From Aliidongia dinghuensis (GTDB taxonomy: Bacteria; Pseudomonadota; Alphaproteobacteria; ATCC43930; CGMCC-115725), in assembly GCF_014643535.1 (NCBI RefSeq), contig NZ_BMJQ01000008.1, positions 186,001-250,000 on the forward strand: a DNA stretch of 64,000 nucleotides, given 5' to 3'. The notes beneath the pieces are model-generated. The model made no database searches. It was not told the DNA's origin and worked only from the letters and a program-made list of their open reading frames with translations. A program made the translations under genes and the position numbers. Of this stretch, positions 43,855 through 54,441 are shown in pieces; position 1 is the first letter of the stretch; each line of letters begins with the position of its first letter.

Positions 43855-45123
43855 TCAGCCGTAGACCGGGAAACGGCGGCACAGCTCCTTGACTTCGGTG
43901 AGCACCTCCTGCTCCACCATCGCGTCGCCGTGCTCGCCCTCTTCGGCCAACGCGTCGATCACCTTGAGGATCAGCTCGCCGATCCGGCGGAACTCCGCTT
44001 CGCCGAAGCCGCGCGTGGTCCCGGCCGAGGTGCCGAGGCGGATGCCCGAGGTAACCGCCGGCTTCTCGGGATCGAAGGGGATCGCATTCTTGTTGCAGGT
44101 GAGGCCGGCCCGCTCCAGCGCACGCTCCGCATCGCGGCCCTTGACGCCCTTGGGGCGCAGGTCGACCAGCACCAGATGGCAGTCCGTGCCGCCGGAAGTG
44201 ATGTTGAGCCCGCCGGCGATCAGCGTTTCGCTGAGCGCCTTCGCGTTGTTGATGACCTGAGCGGCGTAGGTCTTGAACTCGGGTCTGAGCGCCTCGCCGA
44301 GGGCGACGGCCTTGGCGGCGATCACATGCATCAGCGGGCCGCCCTGGTTGCCGGGGAACACCGCCGAGTTGAATTTCTTGGCCAGCGCCTCGTCGTTCGT
44401 CAGGATCATCCCGCCGCGCGGGCCGCGCAATGTCTTGTGGGTGGTGGTCGTCACGACATGGGCGTGCGGCATCGGGTCGGGATAGAGCCCTGCGGCGATG
44501 AGGCCGGCATAATGCGCCATGTCGACCATGAGATACGCCCCGATCTCGTCGGCGACCTGGCGGAAAGCCGCGAAGTCGATCGCGCGCGGATAGGCGGAGG
44601 CGCCGGCGACGATCAATTTCGGCCGCGTCTCGAGGGCTCGGGCGCGGAGATCCTCATAGTCGATCCGCTGGTCGGACTGGCGGACCTCATAGCTCACCAC
44701 GTCGAACCACTTGCCGGACATCGTCACCGGCGAGCCGTGGGTCAGATGGCCGCCGTGGGCAAGCGACATGCCCATGATCCGGTCGCCCGGCTGCAGCAAC
44801 GCGAAGAACACGGCCTGATTGGCCTGCGCACCCGAATGCGGCTGCACGTTGGCGAATGCCGCGCCGAACAGTTGCTTGGCGCGTTCGATCGCGATGGTCT
44901 CGACCTCGTCGACGAACTCGCAGCCGCCGTAGTAGCGCCGGCCGGGATAGCCTTCGGCGTACTTGTTGGTCAGGACCGAGCCCTGCGCGGTCAGCACATC
45001 GACGGAGACGATGTTTTCCGAGGCGATCAGTTCGATCTGATTCTTCTGGCGGTCGAGTTCGCGCCCGATGGCGGCGGCGATCGCCGTGTCCGCCAGCGAG
45101 GCGGCCGGATCGATTTGCAGCAT
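43855..45123 (-). CDS. glyA: Serine hydroxymethyltransferase
   Basis: The 422-aa PLP enzyme shows SHMT hallmarks: [28 protein letters not shown], and the PLP lysine in [15 protein letters not shown]. It joins glycine and 5,10-methylene-tetrahydrofolate into serine, which suits a pathway that makes both from sarcosine. It lies between soxG (19 bp away) and sdaA. A separate housekeeping glyA would be expected elsewhere in the genome. Confidence 0.95.
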   Translation of the reverse strand: MLQIDPAASLADTAIAAAIGRELDRQKNQIELIASENIVSVDVLTAQGSVLTNKYAEGYPGRRYYGGCEFVDEVETIAIERAKQLFGAAFANVQPHSGAQANQAVFFALLQPGDRIMGMSLAHGGHLTHGSPVTMSGKWFDVVSYEVRQSDQRIDYEDLRARALETRPKLIVAGASAYPRAIDFAAFRQVADEIGAYLMVDMAHYAGLIAAGLYPDPMPHAHVVTTTTHKTLRGPRGGMILTNDEALAKKFNSAVFPGNQGGPLMHVIAAKAVALGEALRPEFKTYAAQVINNAKALSETLIAGGLNITSGGTDCHLVLVDLRPKGVKGRDAERALERAGLTCNKNAIPFDPEKPAVTSGIRLGTSAGTTRGFGEAEFRRIGELILKVIDALAEEGEHGDAMVEQEVLTEVKELCRRFPVYG

Positions 45124-45142
45124 GGGTTTTCTCCCTTGAGAA

Positions 45143-45700
45143 CTAGATTTCGAGTTCGATCTCGCGGCCGGCTGCCGTCAGAACGCCCCAGACGTGACTG
45201 GCGAAGGTGCGCCAGACCTCGATGCGGAACCGCTGCTCGGTTTCCCGCACGAGCACGATCTGCGCCTTGTCGAAGATCGTGCGGCAGCCGGTGTTGACCG
45301 GCATTGCCTCGATGTCGAACGGGATCGCCGAGCGCAGCGCCAGCGCGGCATCGGCCCCCTCGATCTCGATGCCGACCTCGCGGTGGCCAATATCGACCAG
45401 GCTGTGCGGCACCGTGTCGTAAAGGGCGGCAAAGGCGCGCTCCACGGCCTGCTGTGCGGCGGATGGCGCGATCAGGTACCATTCATCGGGGCCGATGCAG
45501 ACCGCGATCTTTCCGTCGGCCGCAACGGCATCGCCGATCTTGGCGGGCAGGGCCAGCCCGAAGGCCTCAGAGGCACGGCCAAGCGCTGCCGGATCGATCC
45601 TGAAGCTGAACCGCGCACAGTCCGGCGCCGCGCGGATGGTCAGCGGCGCCGGCTTCTGGATGGCGATCTCGCGGCCCGACAATGGATGATATTCGTACAT
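45143..45700 (-). CDS. soxG: Sarcosine oxidase gamma subunit
   Basis: The 185-aa protein has the gamma-subunit features [30 protein letters not shown] and [18 protein letters not shown], related to the GcvT fold. It is the small structural subunit of heterotetrameric sarcosine oxidase. It lies 12 bp after soxA in the order soxB-soxD-soxA-soxG. Confidence 0.9.
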   Translation of the reverse strand: MYEYHPLSGREIAIQKPAPLTIRAAPDCARFSFRIDPAALGRASEAFGLALPAKIGDAVAADGKIAVCIGPDEWYLIAPSAAQQAVERAFAALYDTVPHSLVDIGHREVGIEIEGADAALALRSAIPFDIEAMPVNTGCRTIFDKAQIVLVRETEQRFRIEVWRTFASHVWGVLTAAGREIELEI

Positions 45701-45712
45701 CAGACCGCGCTC

Positions 45713-48700
45713 CTATGCGCTCAGCCGCTTGTTCTCGGGATCGACGAAGACCATTCCGGTGATGCTGGCCGCATGGGTGCGGTCGGGCATCGGGATGTGT
45801 ACGGTCCGTCCCTCGAGTGCCCGTCCCCCTTCGATCACCGCGAAGGCGATCGAGCGTCCGAGCGCGGCACTCCAATAGGCGGAGGTGACGTGGCCGACCA
45901 TCTTCATCGGCAGCGGCTGGTGCGGATCCAGCACGATCTGGGCGCCTTCCTCCAGAACGACCTTCGGGTCCTGGGTCAAGAGGCCGACGAGCTGCTTGCG
46001 GTCGGGCTTCAGCATGTCCGGCCGGGCGAGCGAGCGCTTGCCGACGAAGTCCGGCTTCGTCTTGCCGATCGCCCAGCCAAGCCCGGCGTCGTCCGGCGTG
46101 AGCGTGCCATCCGTGTCCTGGCCGACGATGATGTAGCCTTTTTCGGCCCTGAGAACGTGCATGGTCTCGGTGCCGTACGGCGTGATGCCGTAGGCCTGCC
46201 CCGCCTGATAAAGCCGTTCCCAGATGGCGCGGCCGAAGCGCGCCGGCACGTTGATCTCGTATCCGCGCTCGCCGGTGAAGCTCACGCGGAACAGCCGCAT
46301 CGGCGTGCCGCAGATGCGGCCTTCCGCCACCGACATATGAGGGAACGCCTCGTCGGAGAGGTCGATGCCTTCGACGAGCGGCTCGATCAGCCGGCGCGCG
46401 TTCGGGCCGTTGAGCGCGATGACCGCCCATTGCTCGGTGGTCGACGTCAGCCAGACCTTGAGGTCCGGCCATTCGGTCTGGAGGTAGTCCTCCATCATGG
46501 CCAGCACGCGGGCGGCACCGCCCGTGGTCGTCGTCACGTGGAAGCGGTCGCTGGTCAGGCGGCCGATCACGCCGTCGTCGCGGATGAAGCCATCCTCGCC
46601 CAGGAGCACGCCATAGCGGCAGCGGCCGGGGGCGAGCTTGGTCCAGGCGTTCGTGTACATCCGGTTCATGAATTCGGCCGCGTCCGGGCCGACGATCTCG
46701 ATCTTGCCCAAGGTCGAGGCGTCGAAGATGCCGAGCGACTCGCGCACCGCCTTGCATTCCCGCGCCACGGCGGCATGCATGTCCTCGCCCTTGCGCGGGA
46801 AGTACCAGGCGCGGCGCCAGAGCGACACCGGCTCGAAGACGGCGCCGTTCTCCTCGGCCCAGCCGTCGATCGGCGTCTTGCGCGTGACCTCGAACAATTC
46901 GCCGCGGTTGTAGCCGATGAACGCGCCGAACGTGGTTGGCGTATAGGGCGGGCGGAAGGTGGTCAGGCCAACCGCGGGTACGGGCTTCTTGACCGCATCC
47001 GAGGCGATGGCGAGGCCGTTGATGTTGGACGTCTTGCCCTGGTCGGTCGCCATGCCCGTCGTGGTGTAGCGCTTGATGTGCTCGATCGACCTGAAGCCTT
47101 CGCGCACCGCCAGGCGAATGTCCTTTGCGGTCACGTCATTCTGGAAATCGACGAAGGCCCTGGCGCTCGACGCGTTCCGGTCGGTCGGCAATTCGCGATT
47201 GCTGACGCCGGTGAGCCGCTCCTCACCCTCGACCCTGTAGATCTCGACCCTGGTCTTGGCCGCGCGGTCCACCCTTGTGGCCGAAGCCTTGAAGCCGGCA
47301 TTGGCCGCCGCTGCCAGCCCCGCCGCGGCACCTTCGCCCAGTGCTGTCGCAAGGCCAAAGGAGCCGTTGCAGGCACCGGCACAGCGGCTTGCCTCCGCGT
47401 GCTCGCCCGGCAGGAAGGCCTGAAGCTCCTCGTTCCACTCGAGCTTGCCTTTCGTGTGCGAGAACAGGTGCACGCTCGGGGTCCAGCCGCCGCTCATCAG
47501 CAGCGTATCGCAGGCGATCGTTCGGGCCTCGCCGACCGCGCCGGCACGGCTCACCGGATTGACGCGCACGGCGGCGATGCGGAGCCGACCGCTGGTCGCG
47601 GTCGCGGTCCAACCGAGCAGGACCTCGATGCCCAGCGTGGCGGCCTGCGATGTCAGGTGGCTCGCAACCGCGGGCCGGATGTCGACGATGGCCGCCACCT
47701 TGACGCCGGCCCGGGCCAGATCGAAGGCCGCCAGCCAGGCGCTGTCATGGGAGGTGACGACGACCGGGCGCTCGCCGACCCTGACGCCATAGCGGTTGAG
47801 ATAGCTGCGCGCGGCACCGGCGAGCATGACGCCCGGACGGTCGTTGCCGTCGAAGACGAGCGGCTTCTCGATGGCACCCTGCGCCAACACGACCTGCCTG
47901 GCGCGCACCTTCCACATCCGCTCGCGCGGCGCGCCTTGCGGCGGGTTGGCGAGGTGGTCGGTCAAGCGCTGGCAGAGGCCGACGAAATTCTGGTGGTAAT
48001 AGCCGATCGCCGTGGTGCGGGGCAGGACCGTGACGTTTTTCAGCGCCGCGAGCTCGGCGGTGACGTTCGCGAGCCAGCCCCATCCGGACAGGTCATCGAC
48101 CGTGGCGTCCGTCTCGGACAGAAGCGAGCCGCCGAGCTCGGCCTGCTCGTCGACGAGCATGACCTTGGCGCCGCTGCGGCCGCTTTCGAGTGCCGCCGCA
48201 AGACCCGCAGGACCTGCGCCGATCACCAGCACATCGCAATGAGCGAAACGGCTGGCATAGCTGTCCGGGTCGGGCTCCGTCGGCGACTTGCCGAGGCCGG
48301 CAGCACCTCGGATAAACGGCTCATAGACCTTGTTCCAGAACGACTTCGGCCACATGAAGGTCTTGTAGTAGAAGCCGGCGGCGAACAGCCTGTGGAACGC
48401 GTCGTTGACCGCGCCGATGTCGCGCTCCAGCGATGGCCAGTGGTTCTGGCTGCTGGCGCGAAGCCCATCGAACACCTCCAGCACGGTTGCCCGTGTGTTG
48501 GGCTCGAACCGGCCCGCTCCGCGATCGGTGCCGACCAGCGCGTTGGGCTCCTCCGAACCGGCCGACAGGATGCCGCGCGGCCGATGGTACTTGAACGAGC
48601 GGCCGACGAGATGGACGCCGTTGGCGAGCAGGGCCGAGGCGAGCGTATCGCCCTCGAAACCGTCATAGGCGATGCCGTTGAAGGTGAAGCGGACCTTCTT

Positions 48701-48745
48701 GCCGTAGTCGATCCGGCCTCGGCCGGGGATGCGATAGCTGGTCAT
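45713..48745 (-). CDS. soxA: Sarcosine oxidase alpha subunit
   Basis: The 1010-aa subunit has an N-terminal region (GRIDYGKKVRFTFNG, GDTLASALLANGVHLVGRSFK), an NAD-binding Rossmann motif VLVIGAGPAGLAAALE near residue 171, and a C-terminal GcvT-like tetrahydrofolate domain (GFIRDDGVIGRL and TGERGYEINVP). It oxidises sarcosine's methyl group to 5,10-methylene-THF with its beta partner. ATG 48745 has GAGGAAGCC in front and overlaps the soxD stop. A 1205-aa opposite-strand frame here is a GC-rich shadow. Confidence 0.94.
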   Translation of the reverse strand: MTSYRIPGRGRIDYGKKVRFTFNGIAYDGFEGDTLASALLANGVHLVGRSFKYHRPRGILSAGSEEPNALVGTDRGAGRFEPNTRATVLEVFDGLRASSQNHWPSLERDIGAVNDAFHRLFAAGFYYKTFMWPKSFWNKVYEPFIRGAAGLGKSPTEPDPDSYASRFAHCDVLVIGAGPAGLAAALESGRSGAKVMLVDEQAELGGSLLSETDATVDDLSGWGWLANVTAELAALKNVTVLPRTTAIGYYHQNFVGLCQRLTDHLANPPQGAPRERMWKVRARQVVLAQGAIEKPLVFDGNDRPGVMLAGAARSYLNRYGVRVGERPVVVTSHDSAWLAAFDLARAGVKVAAIVDIRPAVASHLTSQAATLGIEVLLGWTATATSGRLRIAAVRVNPVSRAGAVGEARTIACDTLLMSGGWTPSVHLFSHTKGKLEWNEELQAFLPGEHAEASRCAGACNGSFGLATALGEGAAAGLAAAANAGFKASATRVDRAAKTRVEIYRVEGEERLTGVSNRELPTDRNASSARAFVDFQNDVTAKDIRLAVREGFRSIEHIKRYTTTGMATDQGKTSNINGLAIASDAVKKPVPAVGLTTFRPPYTPTTFGAFIGYNRGELFEVTRKTPIDGWAEENGAVFEPVSLWRRAWYFPRKGEDMHAAVARECKAVRESLGIFDASTLGKIEIVGPDAAEFMNRMYTNAWTKLAPGRCRYGVLLGEDGFIRDDGVIGRLTSDRFHVTTTTGGAARVLAMMEDYLQTEWPDLKVWLTSTTEQWAVIALNGPNARRLIEPLVEGIDLSDEAFPHMSVAEGRICGTPMRLFRVSFTGERGYEINVPARFGRAIWERLYQAGQAYGITPYGTETMHVLRAEKGYIIVGQDTDGTLTPDDAGLGWAIGKTKPDFVGKRSLARPDMLKPDRKQLVGLLTQDPKVVLEEGAQIVLDPHQPLPMKMVGHVTSAYWSAALGRSIAFAVIEGGRALEGRTVHIPMPDRTHAASITGMVFVDPENKRLSA

Positions 48746-49056
48746 GACCGGGCTTCCTCGAGTTCGGCTTCGCTCGGAAGTTCGCTCGGGCGGGGCAGGC
48801 CGGCCTTGTAGGTCGCCAGGAATTTGTCGCTGACGGTGTCGCGCAACGCGTTGAAGAACCGGCCGCAGCCGTGCTGGTGGCGCCAGCGCTCGGCATGGAT
48901 GCCGCGCGGGTTCGAGCGGGTGTAGAGGAAATCCCGCCACTCATCGTCCGTCAGCTTCGAGGGATCGAGCGGACGGGCGATGTGAGCCTCGCCGGCATAG
49001 GTGAATTCGAGTTCCGGGCGCTCGGCCTGGCAATAGGGGCAGCGGATGAGCAGCAT
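48742..49056 (-). CDS. soxD: Sarcosine oxidase delta subunit
   Basis: The 104-aa protein begins LLIRCPYCQAERPELEFTYAGEA, with the zinc-binding CPYC pair, and has the later HGCGRFFNALRDT. It is the small delta subunit that stabilises the SoxA-SoxB interface. It overlaps soxA by 4 bp (ATGA) and follows soxB by 12 bp. Confidence 0.92.
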   Translation of the reverse strand: MLLIRCPYCQAERPELEFTYAGEAHIARPLDPSKLTDDEWRDFLYTRSNPRGIHAERWRHQHGCGRFFNALRDTVSDKFLATYKAGLPRPSELPSEAELEEARS

Positions 49057-49068
49057 GTTTGGGTGCTC

Positions 49069-50322
49069 TCAGTGGGCGACGGCGGCAGCGGCCGCCTCGT
49101 CGATCAGTCGACCGGTGGTGAAGCGCTCGAGCGTGAAGGGCGCGTTGATCGGGTGCGGCTCGTCGCGCGCGATGGTGTGGGCGAACACATGCGCCGAGCC
49201 CGGCGTCGCCTTGAAGCCGCCCGTGCCCCAGCCGCAGTTGACATAGAGGCCGGGCACCGGCGTCTTGCCGAGAATGGGCGAGCGGTCGGGCGTCACGTCG
49301 ACGATGCCGCCCCATTTGCGCAGCATGCGCATGCGGCTGAAGATCGGGAACACTTCGCAGATCGCCGCCACCGTGTGCTCGATCAGCGGCAGGCCCCCGC
49401 GCTGGCTGTAAGAGATGTATTGATCAGTGCCGGAGCCGATGACGAGCTCGCCCTTGTCCGACTGCGAGATATACGCGTGCACGGTGTTGGACATGACCAC
49501 GCACGGGAAAATCGGCTTCACCGGTTCCGACACCAGCGCCTGCAACGGGAAGCTCTCCAGCGGCAACCGCACGCCGGCCGTATCCATCACCACCGATGTG
49601 TTGCCGGCGGCCGAGACCGCGACCTTCTTCGCCTTGATGAAGCCCTTGGCGGTCTCGACACCGATGACCCCGCCGGACACGCCGCGGCGGATCGCCGTCA
49701 CCGGGCAGTTCTGAATGATGTCGACGCCCAGCGCTGCGGCGCCGCGGGCGTAGCCCCAGGCCACGGCATCGTGGCGGGCGACGCCGCCGCGGCGCTGGAG
49801 TGCGGCGCCCATGACCGGATAGCGGGCGTTGGCCGCTATGTTGAGCGGCGGGCAGTATTCCTTGGCCTGCTCCGGCGTCAGCCACTCGTTGTCGATGCCA
49901 TTCAGCCGGTTCGAGTGGATGTGACGCTTGAAGCTCTGCACGTCATGAACATTGTGCGCGAGCATCATCACGCCGCGCTGCGAGAACATGACGTTGTAGT
50001 TGAGCTCCTGGGCGAGGCCTTCCCACAGCTTCATCGCATGCTCATAGAGCATGGCGCTTTCGTCATAGAGATAGTTGGAGCGAATGATCGTGGTGTTGCG
50101 GCCGGTATTGCCACCGCCCAGCCAGCCCTTGTCGATCACGGCGATGTTGGTGAGGCCGTGCTCCTTGGCGAGGTAATAGGCGGCACCAAGCCCATGGCCG
50201 CCCGCACCGACGATGATCGCGTCGTACTCCGCCTTCGGCTCGGCGTCGGGCCATTGCGGCTGCCAGTTCTTGTTGGCAGTGAGCGCGTTGGAAAGCAGCG
50301 ACAGAAAGGAAAAGCGGGTCAT
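49069..50322 (-). CDS. soxB: Sarcosine oxidase beta subunit
   Basis: The 417-aa flavoprotein has the FAD motif [18 protein letters not shown] and [19 protein letters not shown], where the conserved His carries covalent FMN in the family. It dehydrogenates sarcosine. It is the first gene of the sox-glyA-sda operon; its ATG at 50322 is 52 bp downstream of a perfect copy of the shared regulatory motif. Confidence 0.93.
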   Translation of the reverse strand: MTRFSFLSLLSNALTANKNWQPQWPDAEPKAEYDAIIVGAGGHGLGAAYYLAKEHGLTNIAVIDKGWLGGGNTGRNTTIIRSNYLYDESAMLYEHAMKLWEGLAQELNYNVMFSQRGVMMLAHNVHDVQSFKRHIHSNRLNGIDNEWLTPEQAKEYCPPLNIAANARYPVMGAALQRRGGVARHDAVAWGYARGAAALGVDIIQNCPVTAIRRGVSGGVIGVETAKGFIKAKKVAVSAAGNTSVVMDTAGVRLPLESFPLQALVSEPVKPIFPCVVMSNTVHAYISQSDKGELVIGSGTDQYISYSQRGGLPLIEHTVAAICEVFPIFSRMRMLRKWGGIVDVTPDRSPILGKTPVPGLYVNCGWGTGGFKATPGSAHVFAHTIARDEPHPINAPFTLERFTTGRLIDEAAAAAVAH

Positions 50323-50373
50323 CGTGCCCCCGGAATTTTACTTGGCCGAAGTATTGCGGCACCGCCGGGTGCG

Positions 50374-50392
50374 GGACAGAATATTTGCGTCA
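50374..50392 (-). promoter_or_regulatory. Regulator motif upstream of soxB
   Basis: On the minus strand this reads TGACGCAAATATTCTGTCC, base-for-base identical to 51611-51629, and lies about 52 bp before soxB. It is likely bound by one of the two GlxA/GbdR-type regulators encoded here. Confidence 0.7.
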
Positions 50393-50495
50393 GATGGATG
50401 TCACCCATACGACGCGCGGGCGGTCAGCGGCCGCGGCGGCGGGCGGGGGGGCATATCGCGAGCCCCCAAACTGCTCAATGCTTCAGGGACAGCTT

Positions 50496-51551
50496 CTATG
50501 CCTCGGCCAGCGAAGCCGCTGGGTGCGCCTTGCGGAATTCCTGCGGCGTCGCGGCAAAGCGGCGGCGGAACATCCGGCTGAGATGGGACGTGTCACAGAA
50601 GCCGCATTCCGCGGCGATGAGTGCCACCGATTTTTCTGAGTGTTCGAGCAGATGAAGGGCGAGCGACAGCCGCATTTCTAGGCACGCCGCTTGTGGCGAA
50701 CTGCCGAGCGCGTGCCTGAAATGCCGTTCCAGCTGGCGCTTGCCCGTTCCCAAACGCCGCGCGATCTCGGCCACCGAGAGCGGCATGTCGAAGTTCTGCT
50801 GCATCAGCAGCAGGGCCTTCTTGACCACCGGATCGTCGGTTCTGAGGGTCAGCGGAATGCCCGGCTGAGGCTTCTCGGCCCTCATCGCCTCGTCGATGAT
50901 CATGATGTGCAGGCTCTTGCTCGCCTGCGCGCAACCGACATGCTTCTCCACGAGATACGCTGCGAGATGGGCCGAACTTGCCCCACCCGAGCAGGTCAGG
51001 CGATCGCGATCCACGATGAAGATCTGGTCGGAAACGGGCTCGAGCCCGTCGAACTGCTCGAGGAAATCCGCATGATGGAACCAGCTGATGCAGCAGCGGT
51101 AGCCATCCATCAGGCCGGCCCGGTGCAGGATGAAGGCGCCGGTGCAGACGCCGACCAGCGGCACGCCGGCCTCGGCGGCCCGCCGCAGATATCGGGTGTA
51201 TTCCGGGCTCAGATTGGGAATTTCGTCGATCAATCCGCCGACGACGACGATGTAGTCGAAATCCCTCGGGTCGCCCAGCCGCTCGTTCGGCTGCACCAGC
51301 ACGCCGCTACTCGACGGCAGCGCGCTCATCGTGTCGGACAGGATTGCCCAACGGCACAGGATCTGCCGGCTGCGATCGCCCTCATCGGCGGCGAGCCGGA
51401 GGACGTCGACGAAATTGGCGAAGGCGCAAAGCGTGAAGCGCCGGGCAAGGATAAATCCCACTGACAGGCGTGGCCTGGCCGCGGATGCCCTCCAGTGCCG
51501 GCCGGTCTCAAGGTTCCTAGAGGCGATGCCGCTTTCGCTGGCAACTTCCAT
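50496..51551 (-). CDS. GlxA-family AraC-type regulator (DJ-1/PfpI + AraC HTH), first copy
   Basis: The 351-aa protein has an N-terminal DJ-1/PfpI-like domain (YIVVVGGLIDEIPN, LVGVCTGAFILHRAGL, with the nucleophile-elbow Cys in GVCTGA) and a C-terminal AraC helix-turn-helix pair (MPLSVAEIARRLGTGKRQLERHF, ALIAAECGFCDTSHLSRMF). It is related to GbdR-type activators of betaine and sarcosine catabolism. ATG 51551 is preceded by GGGAGAGCG. The same 19-bp motif as at soxB lies 60 bp upstream. Confidence 0.88.
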   Translation of the reverse strand: MEVASESGIASRNLETGRHWRASAARPRLSVGFILARRFTLCAFANFVDVLRLAADEGDRSRQILCRWAILSDTMSALPSSSGVLVQPNERLGDPRDFDYIVVVGGLIDEIPNLSPEYTRYLRRAAEAGVPLVGVCTGAFILHRAGLMDGYRCCISWFHHADFLEQFDGLEPVSDQIFIVDRDRLTCSGGASSAHLAAYLVEKHVGCAQASKSLHIMIIDEAMRAEKPQPGIPLTLRTDDPVVKKALLLMQQNFDMPLSVAEIARRLGTGKRQLERHFRHALGSSPQAACLEMRLSLALHLLEHSEKSVALIAAECGFCDTSHLSRMFRRRFAATPQEFRKAHPAASLAEA

Positions 51552-51610
51552 ACGCTCTCCCATCGCAGCGCATGTCGAATGCAGCGCATGTCGTGCCGAT
51601 CATCCTACTT

Positions 51611-51629
51611 TGACGCAAATATTCTGTCC
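51611..51629. promoter_or_regulatory. Regulator motif upstream of the first GlxA-type regulator
   Basis: TGACGCAAATATTCTGTCC, identical to the soxB site, with a weaker relative TGTCGCAATATTCC at 51642-51655. It is 60 bp from the regulator start and about 205 bp from etfB, so it may serve either side of this divergent region. Confidence 0.65.
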
Positions 51630-51833
51630 AGCATCGGGCAATGTCGCAATATTCCCATCATATCGCGTGGGAATGAGCCAAGGCTCGACCTTCGTCTTCA
51701 TGTCCTCGACTGATGCTTTCGAACGGAGCGATGCCACGCGCCCCGGTCGCAAGATGGAACTCCAAATAAAATATAGACAACGTCACCTTTTCCCAGGTTC
51801 TTGCGTAATAAGCCGGTAAAAAGGGAACCAAAT

Positions 51834-52580
51834 ATGAAGGTCTTGGTGCCCGTAAAGCGGGTGGTTGACTACAACGTGAAGATCCGTGTGAAGGCGGATG
51901 GCGCCGGTGTAGAGCTCGCCAACGTGAAGATGTCGATGAACCCGTTCGACGAGATCGCGGTCGAAGAGGCGCTGCGTCTGAAAGAGGCGGGCAAGGCGAC
52001 GGAAGTGGTCGTGGTCTCGATCGGCCCGGCCCAGGCCGCCGAGACGATCCGCACCAGCCTCGCCATGGGCGCCGATCGCGGCATCCTGGTCAAGGTCGAT
52101 GGCGTCGTCGAGCCGCTGGCCGTCGCCAAGCTGCTGAAGAAGGTGGCGGAGCAGGAAAACCCTGGCCTTATCATCCTCGGCAAGCAAGCGATCGACGACG
52201 ACTGCAACCAGACCGGCCAGATGCTGGCCGCCCTGCTCGGCCGGCCCCAGGGGACCTTCGCCTCGAAGCTCGTGGTCGGCGACGGTTCGGTCGACGTGAC
52301 GCGCGAGGTCGATGGCGGCCTGCAGACGGTCTCGCTCGATCTGCCGGCCATCGTGACCACGGATCTGCGCCTGAACGAGCCGCGCTACGCCTCGCTGCCC
52401 AGCATCATGAAGGCGAAGAAGAAGCCGCTCGACGAGACGACGGCCGAGGCGCTCGGCGTCAACGTCAGTCCGCGCCTCAAGGTCCTGAAGACGGCGGAGC
52501 CCGTCGGTCGCACCGCCGGCGTCAAGGTCGCGAATACCGCCGAACTCGTTTCCAAACTCAAGGCCGCCGGGGTGATCTGA
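51834..52580 (+). CDS. etfB: Electron transfer flavoprotein beta subunit
   Basis: The 248-aa protein shows EtfB features: [36 protein letters not shown], the ADP-loop sequence [12 protein letters not shown] and [12 protein letters not shown]. It pairs with EtfA to carry electrons from flavin dehydrogenases to ETF:quinone oxidoreductase. ATG 51834 has AAGGGA upstream; a -10-like TATAGA sits at 51772-51777. Here its likely donor is the dimethylglycine-type dehydrogenase encoded downstream. Confidence 0.92.
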   Translation: MKVLVPVKRVVDYNVKIRVKADGAGVELANVKMSMNPFDEIAVEEALRLKEAGKATEVVVVSIGPAQAAETIRTSLAMGADRGILVKVDGVVEPLAVAKLLKKVAEQENPGLIILGKQAIDDDCNQTGQMLAALLGRPQGTFASKLVVGDGSVDVTREVDGGLQTVSLDLPAIVTTDLRLNEPRYASLPSIMKAKKKPLDETTAEALGVNVSPRLKVLKTAEPVGRTAGVKVANTAELVSKLKAAGVI

Positions 52581-53536
52581 TGACCACGCTGCTGATCGCC
52601 GAGCACGACAACAGCTCGCTCAAGGACGCGACGGCGAAGGCACTGACCGCCGCCAAGGAGTTGGGCGCGCCCGTCCATATCCTCGTTGCCTGCGAAGGCG
52701 CCAGGGCTGTTGCGGACGCCGCCGGCAAGCTTGCCGGCGTCGAGAAGGTGCTGCTGGCGGACGACCCGGCTTACGGCCACGCGCTGGCCGAGCCGCTCGC
52801 GGCGCTGATCGTCAGCCTGGCCGATGGCTACGACGCCATCGTCGCGCCCTCGACCACGGCGGGCAAGAACGTGCTGCCGCGCGTCGCCGCCTTGCTCGAC
52901 GTGATGCAGGTCTCGGACGTGATCAAGGTCGTCTCGCCCGACACCTTCGAGCGCCCGATCTATGCCGGGAACGCCATCCAGACGGTGCAGAGCACCGAGG
53001 CGAAGCGGCTGCTCACCATCCGCACCGCCTCCTTCGCGGCGGCCGGCGAGGGCGGCTCGGCTGCAATCGAGATCGTCTCCGGCGCGGCGAACCCAGGCTC
53101 CTCGCGCTTCAAGGGCGAGCAGGTTGCAAAGTCCGATCGCCCGGAGCTGGCCTCGGCGAAGATCGTCGTCTCGGGCGGCCGTGCGCTGGGTTCAGCCGAG
53201 AACTTCGCCAAGGTGATAGCACCGGTCGCCGACAAGCTCGGCGCCGCCATGGGAGCGTCGCGGGCGGCGGTCGATGCCGGCTACGCGCCGAACGACTGGC
53301 AGGTGGGCCAGACCGGCAAGATCGTGGCGCCCGAACTCTACATCGCCGTCGGCATCTCCGGCGCCATCCAGCATCTGGCCGGCATGAAGGACTCGAAAGT
53401 CATCGTCGCCATCAACAAGGACGAGGAGGCGCCGATCTTTCGGATCGCCGACTACGGCCTGGTCGGCGACCTGTTCGAAATCCTGCCGCAGCTGGATCGG
53501 GAACTTCAAGCAACGCTGCCAGAAGGCAAGTCATGA
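52580..53536 (+). CDS. etfA: Electron transfer flavoprotein alpha subunit
   Basis: The 318-aa protein has the C-terminal FAD-binding part of Etf[33 protein letters not shown] and [14 protein letters not shown]. Its ATG shares a base with the etfB stop (TGATG), and its own stop overlaps the purU start (ATGATG). It belongs to one transcript with etfB and probably purU-folD and the dehydrogenase. Confidence 0.94.
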   Translation: MTTLLIAEHDNSSLKDATAKALTAAKELGAPVHILVACEGARAVADAAGKLAGVEKVLLADDPAYGHALAEPLAALIVSLADGYDAIVAPSTTAGKNVLPRVAALLDVMQVSDVIKVVSPDTFERPIYAGNAIQTVQSTEAKRLLTIRTASFAAAGEGGSAAIEIVSGAANPGSSRFKGEQVAKSDRPELASAKIVVSGGRALGSAENFAKVIAPVADKLGAAMGASRAAVDAGYAPNDWQVGQTGKIVAPELYIAVGISGAIQHLAGMKDSKVIVAINKDEEAPIFRIADYGLVGDLFEILPQLDRELQATLPEGKS

Positions 53537-54393
53537 TGTCCGAGAACTCCTTCCTCCTCAAACTGACCTGCGACGACCAAGCCGGCATCATCGCCGCTGT
53601 GACGACGGAGCTGGCGGCCCGGGGCGCCAACATTGTCGAATCCAATCAATTCTGGGATCGGCAGACCAACCGGTTTTTCCTGAGGGTCGCGTTCAGCACG
53701 CCGGCAACCGTCGATCGGGCCGCGCTGGAGCTTGCCTTGAAGCCGGCGTCGGAGCGCTTCGGCATGAAGGTCGGTCTCGACGATTTGTCGCGCCGGCCAA
53801 AGATCATCATCATGGTCTCCAAGTTCGACCATGCTCTCTTGCATCTGCTCTATCAGATCCAGGTCGGTTGGCTGAACGCGGAAGTCGTCGCCATCGTGTC
53901 GAACCACGAAGGTTCGCGGGTCTCGGCCGAGAGCAAGAATATCCCTTATCACTACTGGCCGGTGAACAAGGAAAACAAGGACGAGCAGGAGGAAAGGCTG
54001 TTGCATCTCGTGAGGGAGACAGGGGCCGAGCTCGTCATCCTCGCTCGATATATGCAGGTGCTGTCGAACACGCTGTCCAATCGCCTGTTCGGCATGATCA
54101 TCAACATCCACCATTCGTTCCTGCCGAGCTTCAAGGGCGCCAAGCCCTATCACCAGGCGCATGAGCGCGGCGTCAAGCTGATCGGCGCCACGGCCCACTA
54201 CGTGACGGCGGATCTCGACGAAGGGCCGATCATCGAGCAGGAGACGGAGCGCGTCAGCCACGGCATGACGTCGGAGGACTTCGTTGCCGCGGGGCGGGAT
54301 ATCGAAGCACGCGTCCTCGCACGGGCGGTCAAGTATCACCTGGAAGGGCGGGTCATGCTGAACCGCCACCGCACCGTCGTCTTCGCGCCATAG
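53533..54393 (+). CDS. purU: Formyltetrahydrofolate deformylase
   Basis: The 286-aa protein has an N-terminal ACT domain ([19 protein letters not shown]) and a formyltransferase domain with the catalytic triad region: [20 protein letters not shown], and [17 protein letters not shown] then [18 protein letters not shown]. It hydrolyses 10-formyl-THF to formate and THF, freeing the cofactor used by demethylation. The start is ATG 53533 or 53536; both overlap the etfA stop. Confidence 0.93.
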   Translation: MMSENSFLLKLTCDDQAGIIAAVTTELAARGANIVESNQFWDRQTNRFFLRVAFSTPATVDRAALELALKPASERFGMKVGLDDLSRRPKIIIMVSKFDHALLHLLYQIQVGWLNAEVVAIVSNHEGSRVSAESKNIPYHYWPVNKENKDEQEERLLHLVRETGAELVILARYMQVLSNTLSNRLFGMIINIHHSFLPSFKGAKPYHQAHERGVKLIGATAHYVTADLDEGPIIEQETERVSHGMTSEDFVAAGRDIEARVLARAVKYHLEGRVMLNRHRTVVFAP

Positions 54394-54441
54394 CTGCGAG
54401 CGGTGGATCAGGCCCTCACGAAGATCCCGGAAGAGAAGCCA

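Noticed and set aside
39538..45142. A glycine riboswitch near gbcA or upstream of glyA/sox genes
   Set aside because: I looked because of the pathway, but saw no tandem aptamer-like conserved sequence; gaps inside the operon are too short.
45194..48811. 1205-aa open frame on the plus strand opposite soxG and soxA
   Set aside because: It is antisense to well-supported sarcosine oxidase genes; the product is rich in Arg, Ala, Gly, Asp and His with no recognisable domain. This is a common GC-rich shadow.
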